From contig CAVOQV010000017.1 of assembly GCA_963698435.1 (NCBI GenBank), positions 186,001 to 250,000 of the forward strand: a stretch of 64,000 nt of DNA, read 5' to 3'. A program made the translations under genes and the position numbers. The number at the start of each line of letters is the position of its first letter. The first letter of the stretch is position 1. Of the stretch, positions 41,753 through 50,746 are shown piece by piece. This stretch comes from Sva-07 sp963698435 (lineage in GTDB: Bacteria > Actinomycetota > Acidimicrobiia > Acidimicrobiales > Ilumatobacteraceae). A model generated the notes under the pieces. That model saw only the letters and a list, made by a program, of their open reading frames with translations. It did no database searches and was not told the DNA's origin.

Positions 41753-42676
41753 ATGGCCGGACGCTTTGCGCCGTCTCCGACCGGCGACCTTCACCTCGGC
41801 AACCTCCGTACCGCAGCGATTGCCTGGCTCGCTGCCAGGTCCCGCGGCGACGAGTTCGTGGTTCGGATGGAGGACCTCGATCGGCACCAGTCGAGCGTCG
41901 ACATCGAAGTGGCGCAGCTCCGCGACCTTGCGGCGCTGGGCATCGACTGGGATGGCAGCGTGGCCCGTCAGAGCGACCGATTCGATCGATACGAGGCGGC
42001 GATCGACGCCCTCGCCGCACGAGGGCTCGTCTACGAGTGTTTCTGTAGTCGCCGAGAGATCCGCCAAGAGATCGCGTCCGCGGCTCACGCGCCGCACGGT
42101 CCACCGGGCTCGTATCCGGGCACCTGTCGTTCGCTCACGGATCGCGCGCGAGCCGACCGAGCCACCACGGGCCGTCGACCGGCGTTGCGACTCCGCACCG
42201 ACGGTCAGGAAATCGCCTTCGTCGACCGCGTGCACGGGGCTGTGTCAGGGCTGGTCGACGACGTGGTGCTGCGGCGCAACGACGGAGTCCCCGCGTACAA
42301 CCTGGCCGTCGTGGTCGACGACGCCGCCCAAGGCGTCACCGAGGTGGTCCGCGGCGACGATCTGCTGTCGTCGACGCCCCGACAGATCCACCTGCAGGAA
42401 CTCCTCGGCTTGCCGAGGACGACGTACGTGCATGTCCCGCTCGTGGTCGACGACGCCGGTGAGCGGCTCGCGAAGCGGCATGGGCTCCCGCTGACGATGC
42501 CTGAACTCGCCTCGGTCGGAGTGGGCGCCGACGATGTGGTGGCGTGGATCGCGCGGTCGCTCGGCCACGACGGATCGCGCTCGATCACCACCCTGCGTGA
42601 ACTCGTCGACGGCTTCGATGCCGGTGCGATTCCCGTCGAACCCTGTCCCTTGCCGGACTTCGTCCGTCCGCGATGA
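41753..42676 (+). CDS. gluQ: Glutamyl-Q tRNA(Asp) synthetase
   Basis: Protein of 307 residues, a truncated GluRS lacking the anticodon domain, that attaches Glu to queuosine in tRNA-Asp. FAPSPTGDLHLGN holds the HIGH-like motif (residues 14-17); VRMEDLDRHQ and LAKRHGLPLT (KMSKS-like) complete the active site. The zinc ligands are visible as CFC and a later Tyr/Cys (YPGTC). The start chosen is ATG 41753 (MAGRFAPSPTG). No queuosine genes are in the window. Confidence 0.93.
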   Translation: MAGRFAPSPTGDLHLGNLRTAAIAWLAARSRGDEFVVRMEDLDRHQSSVDIEVAQLRDLAALGIDWDGSVARQSDRFDRYEAAIDALAARGLVYECFCSRREIRQEIASAAHAPHGPPGSYPGTCRSLTDRARADRATTGRRPALRLRTDGQEIAFVDRVHGAVSGLVDDVVLRRNDGVPAYNLAVVVDDAAQGVTEVVRGDDLLSSTPRQIHLQELLGLPRTTYVHVPLVVDDAGERLAKRHGLPLTMPELASVGVGADDVVAWIARSLGHDGSRSITTLRELVDGFDAGAIPVEPCPLPDFVRPR

Positions 42677-42740
42677 ACCCGGCGGAACTTTCGAGCACGT
42701 GAGGACGCCACCCCGGTCGTGCCGGTTAGGATCACCCACC

Positions 42741-43679
42741 GTGGTTGAACGAGAGCGCTCGCGCGCCAAGATCGGCACCGTCTTGGTGTTCGGGCTCGTC
42801 GCCATCGCGGGCTGCTCCACGGCAGTGACCAGCGGAACCGGGGGCGAGGGAGCCGGTGCCGCACCTGCTGTCGACACCGTCGACGACACGACCACCACCT
42901 CGGACGCGCCAACGACCACCGCGGCGCCGACCACCACGGCTGCACCCACCACGACGTTGGCGCCGACCACCACCGTTGCTCCGACCACCCTGCCTCCGAC
43001 GACAACGGTTCCCGCGAACATCGTTCCGGTGGCGGTCGTCGACCCTCCGCTGCAGGCGGTCGGTTCGAGCGGCGGAGGCGAGACGGCGCGGATTCAGCAG
43101 CGCCTCGTCGAGCTCGGGTTCTGGCTCTCGGCTGCCGACGGCGACTACGGCCTGACCACGAAGCAAGCGGTGATGGCGTTCGAGAAGTACATGGGCTTCG
43201 AGGCCGATGGAAAGGTCGACCAGCGCACGGCGGACGCGCTCACCACCATGACGCTCCGTCCGATCGCGCGTGCCAACTCGGGCACACTGATCGAGGTCGA
43301 CAAGGCCAAGCAGCTGCTGCTCTTCGTGATCGACGGTCGCACCGAATGGATCCTCAACACCTCGACCGGCAACGGTGAGGCATACACCGAAGAGGACAAG
43401 AACACCCCGGGTGAGATGATCAGCGGTGTCTCGCTCACGCCGAGCGGCCTCCACCGGGTGAACCGGGAGCGGCCGGACGGCTGGTGGGAAGGTGACCTCG
43501 GCAGGATCTACCGGCCGAAGTACTTCGTCGGCGGCGTTGCCGTGCACGGTTCGAACAGCATCCCCAACTACCCGGCGTCGCACGGCTGCGTCCGGGTGAG
43601 CGTGCCCGCAATGGACTGGATCTGGGACAGCGGCATCATGCCGCTCCGCAGCCCGGTCTGGGTCCACGACGGCATCTGA
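42741..43679 (+). CDS. Lipoprotein L,D-transpeptidase (peptidoglycan-binding + YkuD)
   Basis: Protein of 312 residues. The N-terminus has a lipobox, LVAIAGC, with Cys 25 as the likely lipidation site. A Thr/Pro/Ala-rich linker follows (TTTTSDAPTTTAAPTTT and more). Then a peptidoglycan-binding domain (RIQQRLVELGFWLSAADGDYG) and a YkuD catalytic domain ending in HGSNSIPNYPASHGCVRVS with the nucleophile C283. It makes 3-3 cross-links in peptidoglycan, on the outer face of the membrane. Starts with GTG 42741. Confidence 0.93.
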   Translation: MVERERSRAKIGTVLVFGLVAIAGCSTAVTSGTGGEGAGAAPAVDTVDDTTTTSDAPTTTAAPTTTAAPTTTLAPTTTVAPTTLPPTTTVPANIVPVAVVDPPLQAVGSSGGGETARIQQRLVELGFWLSAADGDYGLTTKQAVMAFEKYMGFEADGKVDQRTADALTTMTLRPIARANSGTLIEVDKAKQLLLFVIDGRTEWILNTSTGNGEAYTEEDKNTPGEMISGVSLTPSGLHRVNRERPDGWWEGDLGRIYRPKYFVGGVAVHGSNSIPNYPASHGCVRVSVPAMDWIWDSGIMPLRSPVWVHDGI

Positions 43680-43799
43680 GACGCCGAGCGGCCGCCCGTC
43701 GGAGCTGTCCGATGTGACGACGTGCGCGGTCACGACGCGCTGACCGTCACGAGAACTGCGCTCCAGCCCGGCGGGCAGTGATCTGGGAGACTCTGCGGC

Positions 43800-46772
43800 A
43801 TGCTCCCCGCCATCGGTGCCGTCCGGCCGTGGGCTGACCCCCACGTGGTCTCGATCGGTCGCCTCGACATGCACCCGCCGACCCGCGCCGTCGGGTCGAT
43901 CGAGGCGGCGAGGTCGGTCGACGGCTCGTCGGCGTGGCGTCGCGACCTGGCGGGCCGGTGGACATTCCGGCTCTTCGACAGCCCGGATCGGGTGCCCGCC
44001 GCAGCGATCGAGCGGCCGCCAACCGGTCACTCGTGGACGAAGGTGGCGGTCCCGGGCAACTGGACGATGCAGGGCGTCGGCGATCTGCCGCAGTACACCA
44101 ACGTCCGGATGCCGTTTTACGGTCCGCCACCACGATTACCCGACCGGAACCCGACCGGCGTGTACCGCCGCACGATTCGGATCCCGGTCGGCTGGCTCGA
44201 TCGCCAGGTCGTGCTGCACGTCGGAGGCGCCGAGAGCGTGCACGCGCTGTACGTCAACGGCACCTTCGTCGGCTACGGCACCGACAGCCGACTCGCGAGC
44301 GAGTACGACGTCACGTCGTTCGTGCATGCGGGGCTCAACGATGTGGCGATCGTCGTGGTGCGCTGGAGTGCACACAGCTACATCGAAGACCAGGACCAGT
44401 GGTGGATGGCGGGCCTGCACCGCAGCGTGTTCGTCGAAGCACGCGGCGCCGTGCATCTCGCATCGCTGGTGTGCGATGCCGGACTGAGCGACGCACGGGG
44501 GCCCGACCAGGTCGGCACGCTGATGACCAGCGCCACCATCGGTGGGCGGACACCACCCGGGCCCGGCTGGCGCGTGCGATTCGGAGTGGAGACGAGACGC
44601 GGCAGGCGTCTGGCGCGCCCGCAGACCGTCGACGTTCCCCACCAGTTCGCCAGGCCGTACCTCTTCAGCGGGCACACCGCCGTCGCCTCGTTCGAGTTCG
44701 CAGGCGTCGATCCCTGGTCGGCCGAATCGCCGACGCGATACCGCGTCACCGCCGAACTTCTCGACCCAGACGGAAACGTCGTGGAGGCGCACACTCAGCT
44801 CGTCGGCTTTCGCAGCGTCGAGGTCCGCGATCGCCGATTGCTCGTGAACGGCGAGCCCGTCTGGATCTTCGGTGTCAACCGTCACGATCATCATCCGACT
44901 CGCGGTAAGGCGGTGACGGTCGACGACATGCGCGACGACCTGCTCGCCATGCGACGTCACAACATCACCGCGGTTCGGTGCTCGCACTATCCCAATGATC
45001 CAGCGTTCTTGGACCTGTGCGACGAGATCGGGATGTACGTCGTCGACGAAGCGAACATCGAGAGCCACGCCTACAACACCAGTCTGTGTGACGACTCCCG
45101 GTACCGCTCGGCGTGGTTGTCGCGCGGCGCTCGAATGGTCGAGCGTGACCGGAACCACCCGAGCGTGATCATGTGGTCGCTCGGCAACGAGGCGGGTTAC
45201 GGCGCGAACCACGACGCGTTGGCGGCGTGGATCCGTCGCGCCGACCCGTCGCGGCCGCTGCACTACGAGGGAGCGGTGTTCCACGACGGCTGGGTCGATG
45301 GTGGCGCAGCGGCGAGCGACGTGGTGTGCCCGATGTATCCGACGATCGAGTCGATCGCCGAGTACGGCCGCAACGGCGTCGGCGATCGGCCCCTGATCAT
45401 GTGCGAATACAGCCATGCGATGGGCAACTCGAACGGTTCGCTCGCCGACTACTGGGACGTGATCACGTCGACGCCCGGCCTCCAGGGAGGGTTCATCTGG
45501 GAGTGGAAGGACCACGGCCTGCTCACCCGTCTCCCGAACGGCAAGCGCGGGTTCGCCTACGGCGGCCAGTTCGGCGACGAACCCAACGACGGCAACTTCG
45601 TCGCGGACGGCTTGATGTCGTCCGACCTGCAACCGCATCCGGGAATCCACGAGGTGATGTGGGTCCACCGACCGGTCGTCGTGTCGTACGACGGCGGTCG
45701 ACTGCGGGTCACCAATCGACGGAGTTTCACCGACCTCTCCGACCTCGCTGCATCGTGGGAGTTGTCGGTCGGCGATGAGATCGTGTCGTCAGGTCTGCTC
45801 GACGTCGACGCGGTGGGTGCCGGTTCGACGGTCGAGATGCCGCTGCCGTGCGAGGTTCCTGAGGGTTCCGACACGTTGTTCACCGTGCGTTGGGCCCAGC
45901 GCCGTGCCACGGCGTGGGCTCCGAAGGGTCACCTCGTCGCGTGGGATCAGCTCACGCTCCGGCCCCCGGCCCCCTCCTCGCGGGGTTCTTCCCGCCCGAG
46001 ACGTCCCGTCCGTGGTGGTCTCAGCGCAACACCACAGCCACATCTCGGACCGCAAGGCGGTCCGAGGCTCTCTCTGTTCCGTGCGCCGGTCGACAACGAC
46101 GGGTTCAAGTTGCTGCCCGAACTCGGTCGGCGGATCGGGGTCGGCGGTGACGGGCTCGGCCACTGGATCGATGTCGGTATCGACCGGCGCCCGGCAGACG
46201 ATCTCGTCGAGCACGAACACGTCGTCGACGAACTCGACGATGGTGCCCAGGTGCACACCCACGTGGTGGTGGTGCCCGATGCTCTCGACGATGTGGCCCG
46301 GGTGGGTGTGACGTTCGAGCTGCGACCGGGGTTCGACCGGCTGCGATGGTTCGGGCGCGGGCCGCTCGAGAACTATCCCGACCGCAACCGCGGTGCGATG
46401 CTCGGCGTCTGGGAGGCGGGGATCGACGAGCCGCCCTATCTGGTACCGCAGGAGTTCGGGTTGCGGACCGAGTGTCGTTGGTTCGAGTTCATCGATGGAT
46501 CGAGTGGCGCGGTGGTTCGTCTCGAGGTCCTCGATCCGGTGGCCATGCACGTCTCGGCAACACACTTCACGACCCAGGACCTGTACACCGCGCGACACGA
46601 GACCGACCTGCGCCCCCGCCCTGGCCTCGTGGTACATGCTGATGTGGCCCATCGCGGGGTCGGCACCGGCAGTTGTGGCCCCGACGTCCTCGACCGTTAC
46701 CGCATCAGACCGGGTACATACCGCTTTTCGTATCGCCTCAGCGCCGCGCTGACCGAGCGACACCCTGGATGA
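43800..46772 (+). CDS. Beta-galactosidase, GH2 LacZ type
   Basis: Protein of 990 residues, close in size to E. coli LacZ. An N-terminal jelly-roll (GVYRRTIRIPVGWLDRQVVLHVGGAESVHALYVNG), immunoglobulin-like domain, TIM barrel and C-terminal small-chain domain. The acid/base E464 lies in WSLGNEAGYG and the nucleophile E536 in LIMCEYSHAMGNSNG, matching LacZ E461/E537; the NRHDHHPTRGKAVT segment is also conserved. No signal peptide, so cytoplasmic. No transporter or regulator is adjacent. Nine bp from the convergent DUF2510 gene. Confidence 0.92.
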   Translation: MLPAIGAVRPWADPHVVSIGRLDMHPPTRAVGSIEAARSVDGSSAWRRDLAGRWTFRLFDSPDRVPAAAIERPPTGHSWTKVAVPGNWTMQGVGDLPQYTNVRMPFYGPPPRLPDRNPTGVYRRTIRIPVGWLDRQVVLHVGGAESVHALYVNGTFVGYGTDSRLASEYDVTSFVHAGLNDVAIVVVRWSAHSYIEDQDQWWMAGLHRSVFVEARGAVHLASLVCDAGLSDARGPDQVGTLMTSATIGGRTPPGPGWRVRFGVETRRGRRLARPQTVDVPHQFARPYLFSGHTAVASFEFAGVDPWSAESPTRYRVTAELLDPDGNVVEAHTQLVGFRSVEVRDRRLLVNGEPVWIFGVNRHDHHPTRGKAVTVDDMRDDLLAMRRHNITAVRCSHYPNDPAFLDLCDEIGMYVVDEANIESHAYNTSLCDDSRYRSAWLSRGARMVERDRNHPSVIMWSLGNEAGYGANHDALAAWIRRADPSRPLHYEGAVFHDGWVDGGAAASDVVCPMYPTIESIAEYGRNGVGDRPLIMCEYSHAMGNSNGSLADYWDVITSTPGLQGGFIWEWKDHGLLTRLPNGKRGFAYGGQFGDEPNDGNFVADGLMSSDLQPHPGIHEVMWVHRPVVVSYDGGRLRVTNRRSFTDLSDLAASWELSVGDEIVSSGLLDVDAVGAGSTVEMPLPCEVPEGSDTLFTVRWAQRRATAWAPKGHLVAWDQLTLRPPAPSSRGSSRPRRPVRGGLSATPQPHLGPQGGPRLSLFRAPVDNDGFKLLPELGRRIGVGGDGLGHWIDVGIDRRPADDLVEHEHVVDELDDGAQVHTHVVVVPDALDDVARVGVTFELRPGFDRLRWFGRGPLENYPDRNRGAMLGVWEAGIDEPPYLVPQEFGLRTECRWFEFIDGSSGAVVRLEVLDPVAMHVSATHFTTQDLYTARHETDLRPRPGLVVHADVAHRGVGTGSCGPDVLDRYRIRPGTYRFSYRLSAALTERHPG

Positions 46773-46781
46773 CCAGGCCGG

Positions 46782-47318
46782 TCAGACTCCCGATGTCATC
46801 CAGGTGGTGACCAGCGACGCACCGTTCTGATCGTCGGTGAAGTTGTCGATGCGGTCGCCGATCCACTCGAACAGGCTCGCCTGGGCGACGACCTGGAACA
46901 CGAAGTACGCAACCAACAAGACGACGGCAACGATGGCAGCGAATCGGATCCACCGCACGATCCGGTTCGTGTACTGCGACACGAGTGGCACGATGTCGCG
47001 CTGCATCTGTCGGGCGCGTTGCGAGAAGAGGTCGGCCGCCCGATCCACCTCGGTGCGCGCAGCTCGACGCACATCTTCGACGATCTGTTGGTTGTCGGCT
47101 CGACCCCCGCGGTACGCGAGATCATCAGGCGCCGGCGCGGGTGGCACGTACTGGTGGGCCGCCTCGAATGCGGCGCGCTGCTCGTACGACAACAACTCGG
47201 CAGCGCTCGGCGGCGACCGTCGAGCATCGGTCCAGTCGAGGCCGTCCCAGTAGCGCAGGCTGGTACGGCTCTCGGGGTCCGGATACCAACCGGCCCGGGG
47301 TGCGTCGACGCGGCGCAT
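46782..47318 (-). CDS. DUF2510 membrane protein
   Basis: Protein of 178 residues. The N-terminal DUF2510 motif is AGWYPDPESRTSLRYWDGLDWTD, followed by a helical cytoplasmic region (VEDVRRAARTEVDRAADLFSQRARQMQRDIV) and one C-terminal membrane helix (FAAIVAVVLLVAYFVFQVV). Function unknown. Follows the SPFH gene by 2 bp on the same strand, so it is likely to be part of the NfeD-SPFH membrane-microdomain operon. Confidence 0.85.
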   Translation of the reverse strand: MRRVDAPRAGWYPDPESRTSLRYWDGLDWTDARRSPPSAAELLSYEQRAAFEAAHQYVPPAPAPDDLAYRGGRADNQQIVEDVRRAARTEVDRAADLFSQRARQMQRDIVPLVSQYTNRIVRWIRFAAIVAVVLLVAYFVFQVVAQASLFEWIGDRIDNFTDDQNGASLVTTWMTSGV

Positions 47319-47320
47319 GT

Positions 47321-48358
47321 CTAGCGGCGCGTCTCGGACCGGTCCGGTTCGGGCAGGTCGACGCGATCGTCGTCGTCAGGGATGGGAAGTCCACCTTTGG
47401 GACGCACCTCGTCGTCGGTGTCGTCGTCGCCGCTCGCGGCAGCGAGCGCGGCGACCGTTCCCAACAGGCCGGAGAACTCCGCGGGGATCACCAGCTTCGT
47501 GGCGCGCCCGTCACCGATGCGCTCCAGGGCCTGCAGGTACTCCACGGTCAGCACGGCCTTGTCCGCGGCGGCCTCCTTGATTCCGGTGAGGCGGGCCCGA
47601 GCGGCGTTGCCTTCTCCCTGGCCGATCAGCTCGAGTTGCAGCTTCTCGGCGTTGGCCCGCAACTCGATTGCCTGGGCTTGCCCTTCGGCATCGAGCACGG
47701 CGGCCTGCTTGCGACCCTGCGCTGACAGCACCGCGGCCTGTTGCTCGCCGTCCGCGCGGGCGATCGCCGCTTCCTGGTAACCCTTGGCCTCGGTGACCGT
47801 CGCACGACGGTCGCGCTCGGCGCGCATCTGAGCGTGCATGGCCGACACGATGTCCGGTGGAGGATCGATGCGTTGAATCTCGACGCGTACCACGCGTACG
47901 CCCCACTTGTCGGTGGCATCGTCGAGCACGTCACGCAGCTGGGTGTTGATCGTGTCGCGCGACGTGAGGGCTCGGTCGAGTTCGAGGTCGCCGATGAGGT
48001 TACGGAGGTTGGTCTGGGCCAGCTTGGTGATCGCCGTGAAGAAGTCGGCGACGTTGTAGACGAGCCGCTGCGGATCGGTCGCCTCGTAGTAGACCACCGC
48101 GTCGACGGACACGACGACGTTGTCGGCGGTGATGACCTCCTGCGGTGGCACGTCGACGACCTGTTCGCGCATGTCGATCAGCTGCATCGTTTCGATGAAC
48201 GGCAGGATCAGGTTGAGGCCAGGATCGCGGGTCGTCTTGTACTTGCCGAGGCGCTCGACGAGACCGCGTTGATATGGCCGCACGATCTTGACGGCACTGA
48301 CCAGCACGCCGATGCCGATGAGTGCGATGACGATCAGGACGATGGCGATGGGGTTCAT
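47321..48358 (-). CDS. SPFH/Band 7 (stomatin/paraslipin-like) protein
   Basis: Protein of 345 residues. One N-terminal helix (AIVLIVIALIGIGVLVSAV), then the SPFH domain (VRPYQRGLVERLGKYKTTRDPGLNLILPFIE, NVVVSVDAVVYYEATDPQRLVYNV, GVRVVRVEIQRIDPP) and a long coiled coil (AIARADGEQQAAVLSAQGRKQAAVLDAEGQAQAI). It scaffolds membrane microdomains or guards proteases. Follows nfeD by 24 bp, the usual pairing. Confidence 0.93.
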   Translation of the reverse strand: MNPIAIVLIVIALIGIGVLVSAVKIVRPYQRGLVERLGKYKTTRDPGLNLILPFIETMQLIDMREQVVDVPPQEVITADNVVVSVDAVVYYEATDPQRLVYNVADFFTAITKLAQTNLRNLIGDLELDRALTSRDTINTQLRDVLDDATDKWGVRVVRVEIQRIDPPPDIVSAMHAQMRAERDRRATVTEAKGYQEAAIARADGEQQAAVLSAQGRKQAAVLDAEGQAQAIELRANAEKLQLELIGQGEGNAARARLTGIKEAAADKAVLTVEYLQALERIGDGRATKLVIPAEFSGLLGTVAALAAASGDDDTDDEVRPKGGLPIPDDDDRVDLPEPDRSETRR

Positions 48359-48382
48359 GGGGGCTCCCGGTGTGTCGGCGGT

Positions 48383-48919
48383 CTAGGTGGGCGGTGTGGG
48401 TGGCGACGGCGGAGGTGGCGGTGAGTCGCGTGGAGCGATCGGCGGTCCGTCGGTCGACTGGACGATCACTTTCGTACCGCTGACGGACACGATGCGGACG
48501 TGGGTACCCAGAGCGAGTGGTTCACCGTTCTCGGAGGTGGCACCCCACACTTCGCCGTGGGCGGTCACACGGCCCCGGCGCTCGGTGTCGTCGGGGTCGA
48601 TCGCGGTCGTGACGATGCCGGTGAGGCCGACGAGGCGGTCGGCGCCGACGCCCGGCTGGAGTTCGTTCTTGCCGGCGAAGGTCTTGGCGTACCGATAGAG
48701 CAGGACCCAGATCACGCCGCCGCCGACGACGAACACGAACCATTGGATCTCGATGGCGACGTCGTAGAAACCGAGTAGCGCCGCGGCGAGTGCCGAGACG
48801 GCGAACGGGAGCAGCACGAACGAGCCAGCGAGGACGGTCAGCTCGATCAGAGCGAAGAACACGGCGATGCCCAGCCATATCCATGGCCAGAGGTTCAGGT
48901 CGATCCCGAGATCCAGCAC
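48383..48919 (-). CDS. NfeD family protein
   Basis: Protein of 178 residues with three or four membrane helices (WIWLGIAVFFALIELTVLAGSFVLLPFAV, IEIQWFVFVVGGGVIWVLLY) and a C-terminal OB-like domain (VGLTGIVTTAIDPDDTERRGRVTAHGEVWGA, ALGTHVRIVSVSGTKVIVQ). NfeD proteins partner with SPFH proteins, and the SPFH gene is the next one. It ends in a Pro-rich tail. Upstream lie two copies of the 50-bp repeat. Confidence 0.92.
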   Translation of the reverse strand: MLDLGIDLNLWPWIWLGIAVFFALIELTVLAGSFVLLPFAVSALAAALLGFYDVAIEIQWFVFVVGGGVIWVLLYRYAKTFAGKNELQPGVGADRLVGLTGIVTTAIDPDDTERRGRVTAHGEVWGATSENGEPLALGTHVRIVSVSGTKVIVQSTDGPPIAPRDSPPPPPSPPTPPT

Positions 48920-48941
48920 ACCGTCAACCTATCCCACGCCT

Positions 48942-48991
48942 GTTTGCGTTGCGTTTCCGGTGACCCGTCCCACCCGAATCCGTGCACAAAC
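48942..48991. repeat. 50-bp GTTTGCG...CAAAC element, copy 2
   Basis: Starts GTTTGCGTTGCG and ends GTGCACAAAC. Shares the block CGGTGACCCGTCCCACCCGA with copy 3, 73 bp further on. Intergenic, upstream of nfeD. Confidence 0.85.
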
Positions 48992-49014
48992 ACGGTGTGG
49001 CCGGCCGCCCAGAC

Positions 49015-49064
49015 GTTTGCGCGCAGGTTTCGGTGACCCGTCCCACCCGAATCCGCACGCAAAC
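49015..49064. repeat. 50-bp GTTTGCG...CGCAAAC element, copy 3
   Basis: Starts GTTTGCGCGCAG and ends CGCACGCAAAC (7-bp terminal inverted repeat). Same orientation as copy 2. Followed by a GGGA microsatellite. Confidence 0.85.
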
Positions 49065-49068
49065 GTGG

Positions 49069-49092
49069 TGGAGGAGGGAGGGAGGGAGGGGG
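49069..49092 (+). repeat. GGAG/GGGA simple repeat
   Basis: A run of (GGGA)n type purines just after the 50-bp element and next to the stop codon of the MBL-Rieske gene. Purine-only tract, probably slippage-prone. Confidence 0.7.
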
Positions 49093-50661
49093 TCAGTCGG
49101 AGCTGGTTGCGGGGCGGATGCGGAGGGGTTGGTCGGAGGCGGTCTTGTTGCGTCCGGTGTCGAGGTCGAAGCGCCATCCGTGCAGAGTGCACACGAAGTC
49201 GCAGCCGTCGATCTCGCCGAACGCGGCGAGATCGGCGTTGCGGTGCGGGCAGCGGCGCTGCACCACGTAGTCGCCGACGCGGATGTCGGGTTCGTCGAGT
49301 TGTTCGAGCACGTCGACCGGCGTGAGTTTGCGGACCACTTCGGCCTCGGCGCGGCGCATGCGCTCACGCGACAGCGACTTCAAGAAGTTGTAGACGTACT
49401 CGTTGAACTCGCCGGCACGCCACGCCGTGAACCGGCACGACAGCAGCAGCGAGTTGCTCCAGTCGACGGCGCGTTGCGCGACGACGGTCTCGACCAGTTC
49501 GCGGGGGATGTCGAAGCGGAACGCGAACGCCTCGCCGTCGTGACGGCGCACCGTGCCGTTCGGGAAGTCGATCAGGATCGGCAGGTCGCCGGCGTTGATC
49601 AACACGTTGGCGCCCACCTGCGTGCGCAGTGTCGGTGCCATCTCGAGCAACGGTTCCCACCACTCGCGCAGCGTGGTCAGCAGGTCGGTGCTCGGCGGAT
49701 TCCACGACGCCTTCTGCTCGTCCAGCCACGGCGTCCAGTCGGCCTGGTAGGCCTCGAGGTACGACCGCTTGTCGCTGAAGATCGCCTCGACGTCGGCGAG
49801 CGGCATGGGGTGGGTGACCTCGATCGAGTCCGGCCTGATGTCGATCGTGGTACCCGGGACGTTCATCACGCCGTGCCGACCGGCGTCGGCGAGGCGTTGT
49901 AGGAACTCGGTCTGGTCGGGGAAGATGCTCAACTCGTCGCCGTCGATCATGTTGATCGCGAACAGGTCCTCGTCCAGAAACGCCGGAGGTCCGGCGCTCG
50001 GCACGACGTAGCGGGCATCGATGTTCTCGACGTAGCGCATGGCGCGTGCGAACTGGGCGTCGACCTTTGCTTCGCACAGACGGCGCTTGTCGTCGTCGGG
50101 CATCTCGTAGACCATCGGGTACCAGATCGCTCCGGAGAACTGCAGCCAATGGAGGTCGACGGGGCCGTGAGCACGCAACTGCGCGAGGTCGTTGGTGCGG
50201 CAGTCGTTCTGGTTGACCAGGATCGAGTCGCCGTCGGATACGACGAGTGCCGAGTCGCCGCCCGGCCCATCGGTGATCGAGGTCTCGACGTGGATGGCCA
50301 CCGTCAGTCCGGGAGCGATCTCGAGCTCCTCGGTGTCGACCGTTCGGATGAACTCGGTGAATCCGAGGGCCTGGAGCGTGCGCTGTTGCTCACGCGTCGG
50401 GAAGCCCGGGAGCAGGATCGGGATGTCCCGGCGCAGGTGCTCGCGCAGCCACGGCTCGTCGTGGTGGTCGCCATGGAGATGAGAGATGTAGAGGAAATCG
50501 GCCCGCTCGATGCGGTCTCGGAGGTCGTCGCTCAGCCGGTCGTTGCGGGGGAAGACGAACCACGAACCGAAGAACGCGGGCACGAACCAGGGGTCGCAGA
50601 CGATCGAACCCGACTCGGTCTCGATGAGAATGCCGGCGTGGCCGATCGACGTGGCGCGCAT
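49093..50661 (-). CDS. Metallo-beta-lactamase fold / Rieske [2Fe-2S] fusion protein
   Basis: Protein of 522 residues. N-terminal MBL domain: GHAGILIETESGSIVCDPW and the metal motif SHLHGDHHDE (H61, H63, D65, H66), with TSITDGPGGDSALVVSDG and DLHWLQFSGAIWYP further on. C-terminal Rieske domain: C471-P-H473, then after 17 residues C491-T-L-H494. The combination recalls CMP-sialic acid hydroxylase (CMAH), but there the Rieske domain is N-terminal. The likely role is an iron oxygenase or hydroxylase; substrate unknown. No reductase or sialic acid genes nearby. Confidence 0.85.
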   Translation of the reverse strand: MRATSIGHAGILIETESGSIVCDPWFVPAFFGSWFVFPRNDRLSDDLRDRIERADFLYISHLHGDHHDEPWLREHLRRDIPILLPGFPTREQQRTLQALGFTEFIRTVDTEELEIAPGLTVAIHVETSITDGPGGDSALVVSDGDSILVNQNDCRTNDLAQLRAHGPVDLHWLQFSGAIWYPMVYEMPDDDKRRLCEAKVDAQFARAMRYVENIDARYVVPSAGPPAFLDEDLFAINMIDGDELSIFPDQTEFLQRLADAGRHGVMNVPGTTIDIRPDSIEVTHPMPLADVEAIFSDKRSYLEAYQADWTPWLDEQKASWNPPSTDLLTTLREWWEPLLEMAPTLRTQVGANVLINAGDLPILIDFPNGTVRRHDGEAFAFRFDIPRELVETVVAQRAVDWSNSLLLSCRFTAWRAGEFNEYVYNFLKSLSRERMRRAEAEVVRKLTPVDVLEQLDEPDIRVGDYVVQRRCPHRNADLAAFGEIDGCDFVCTLHGWRFDLDTGRNKTASDQPLRIRPATSSD

Positions 50662-50746
50662 GTGCTCAGGCTATGGCGACCGGCCCGGGTGCTCCCAGCA
50701 CGCCGGTGTCAGCCGGGGCCGGACACCGACCGACGCGGAGCGGAGA

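Noticed and set aside
42732..44030. 432-codon minus-strand ORF opposite the L,D-transpeptidase
   Set aside because: Arg/Gly-rich shadow; the plus-strand gene has lipobox, peptidoglycan-binding and YkuD motifs.
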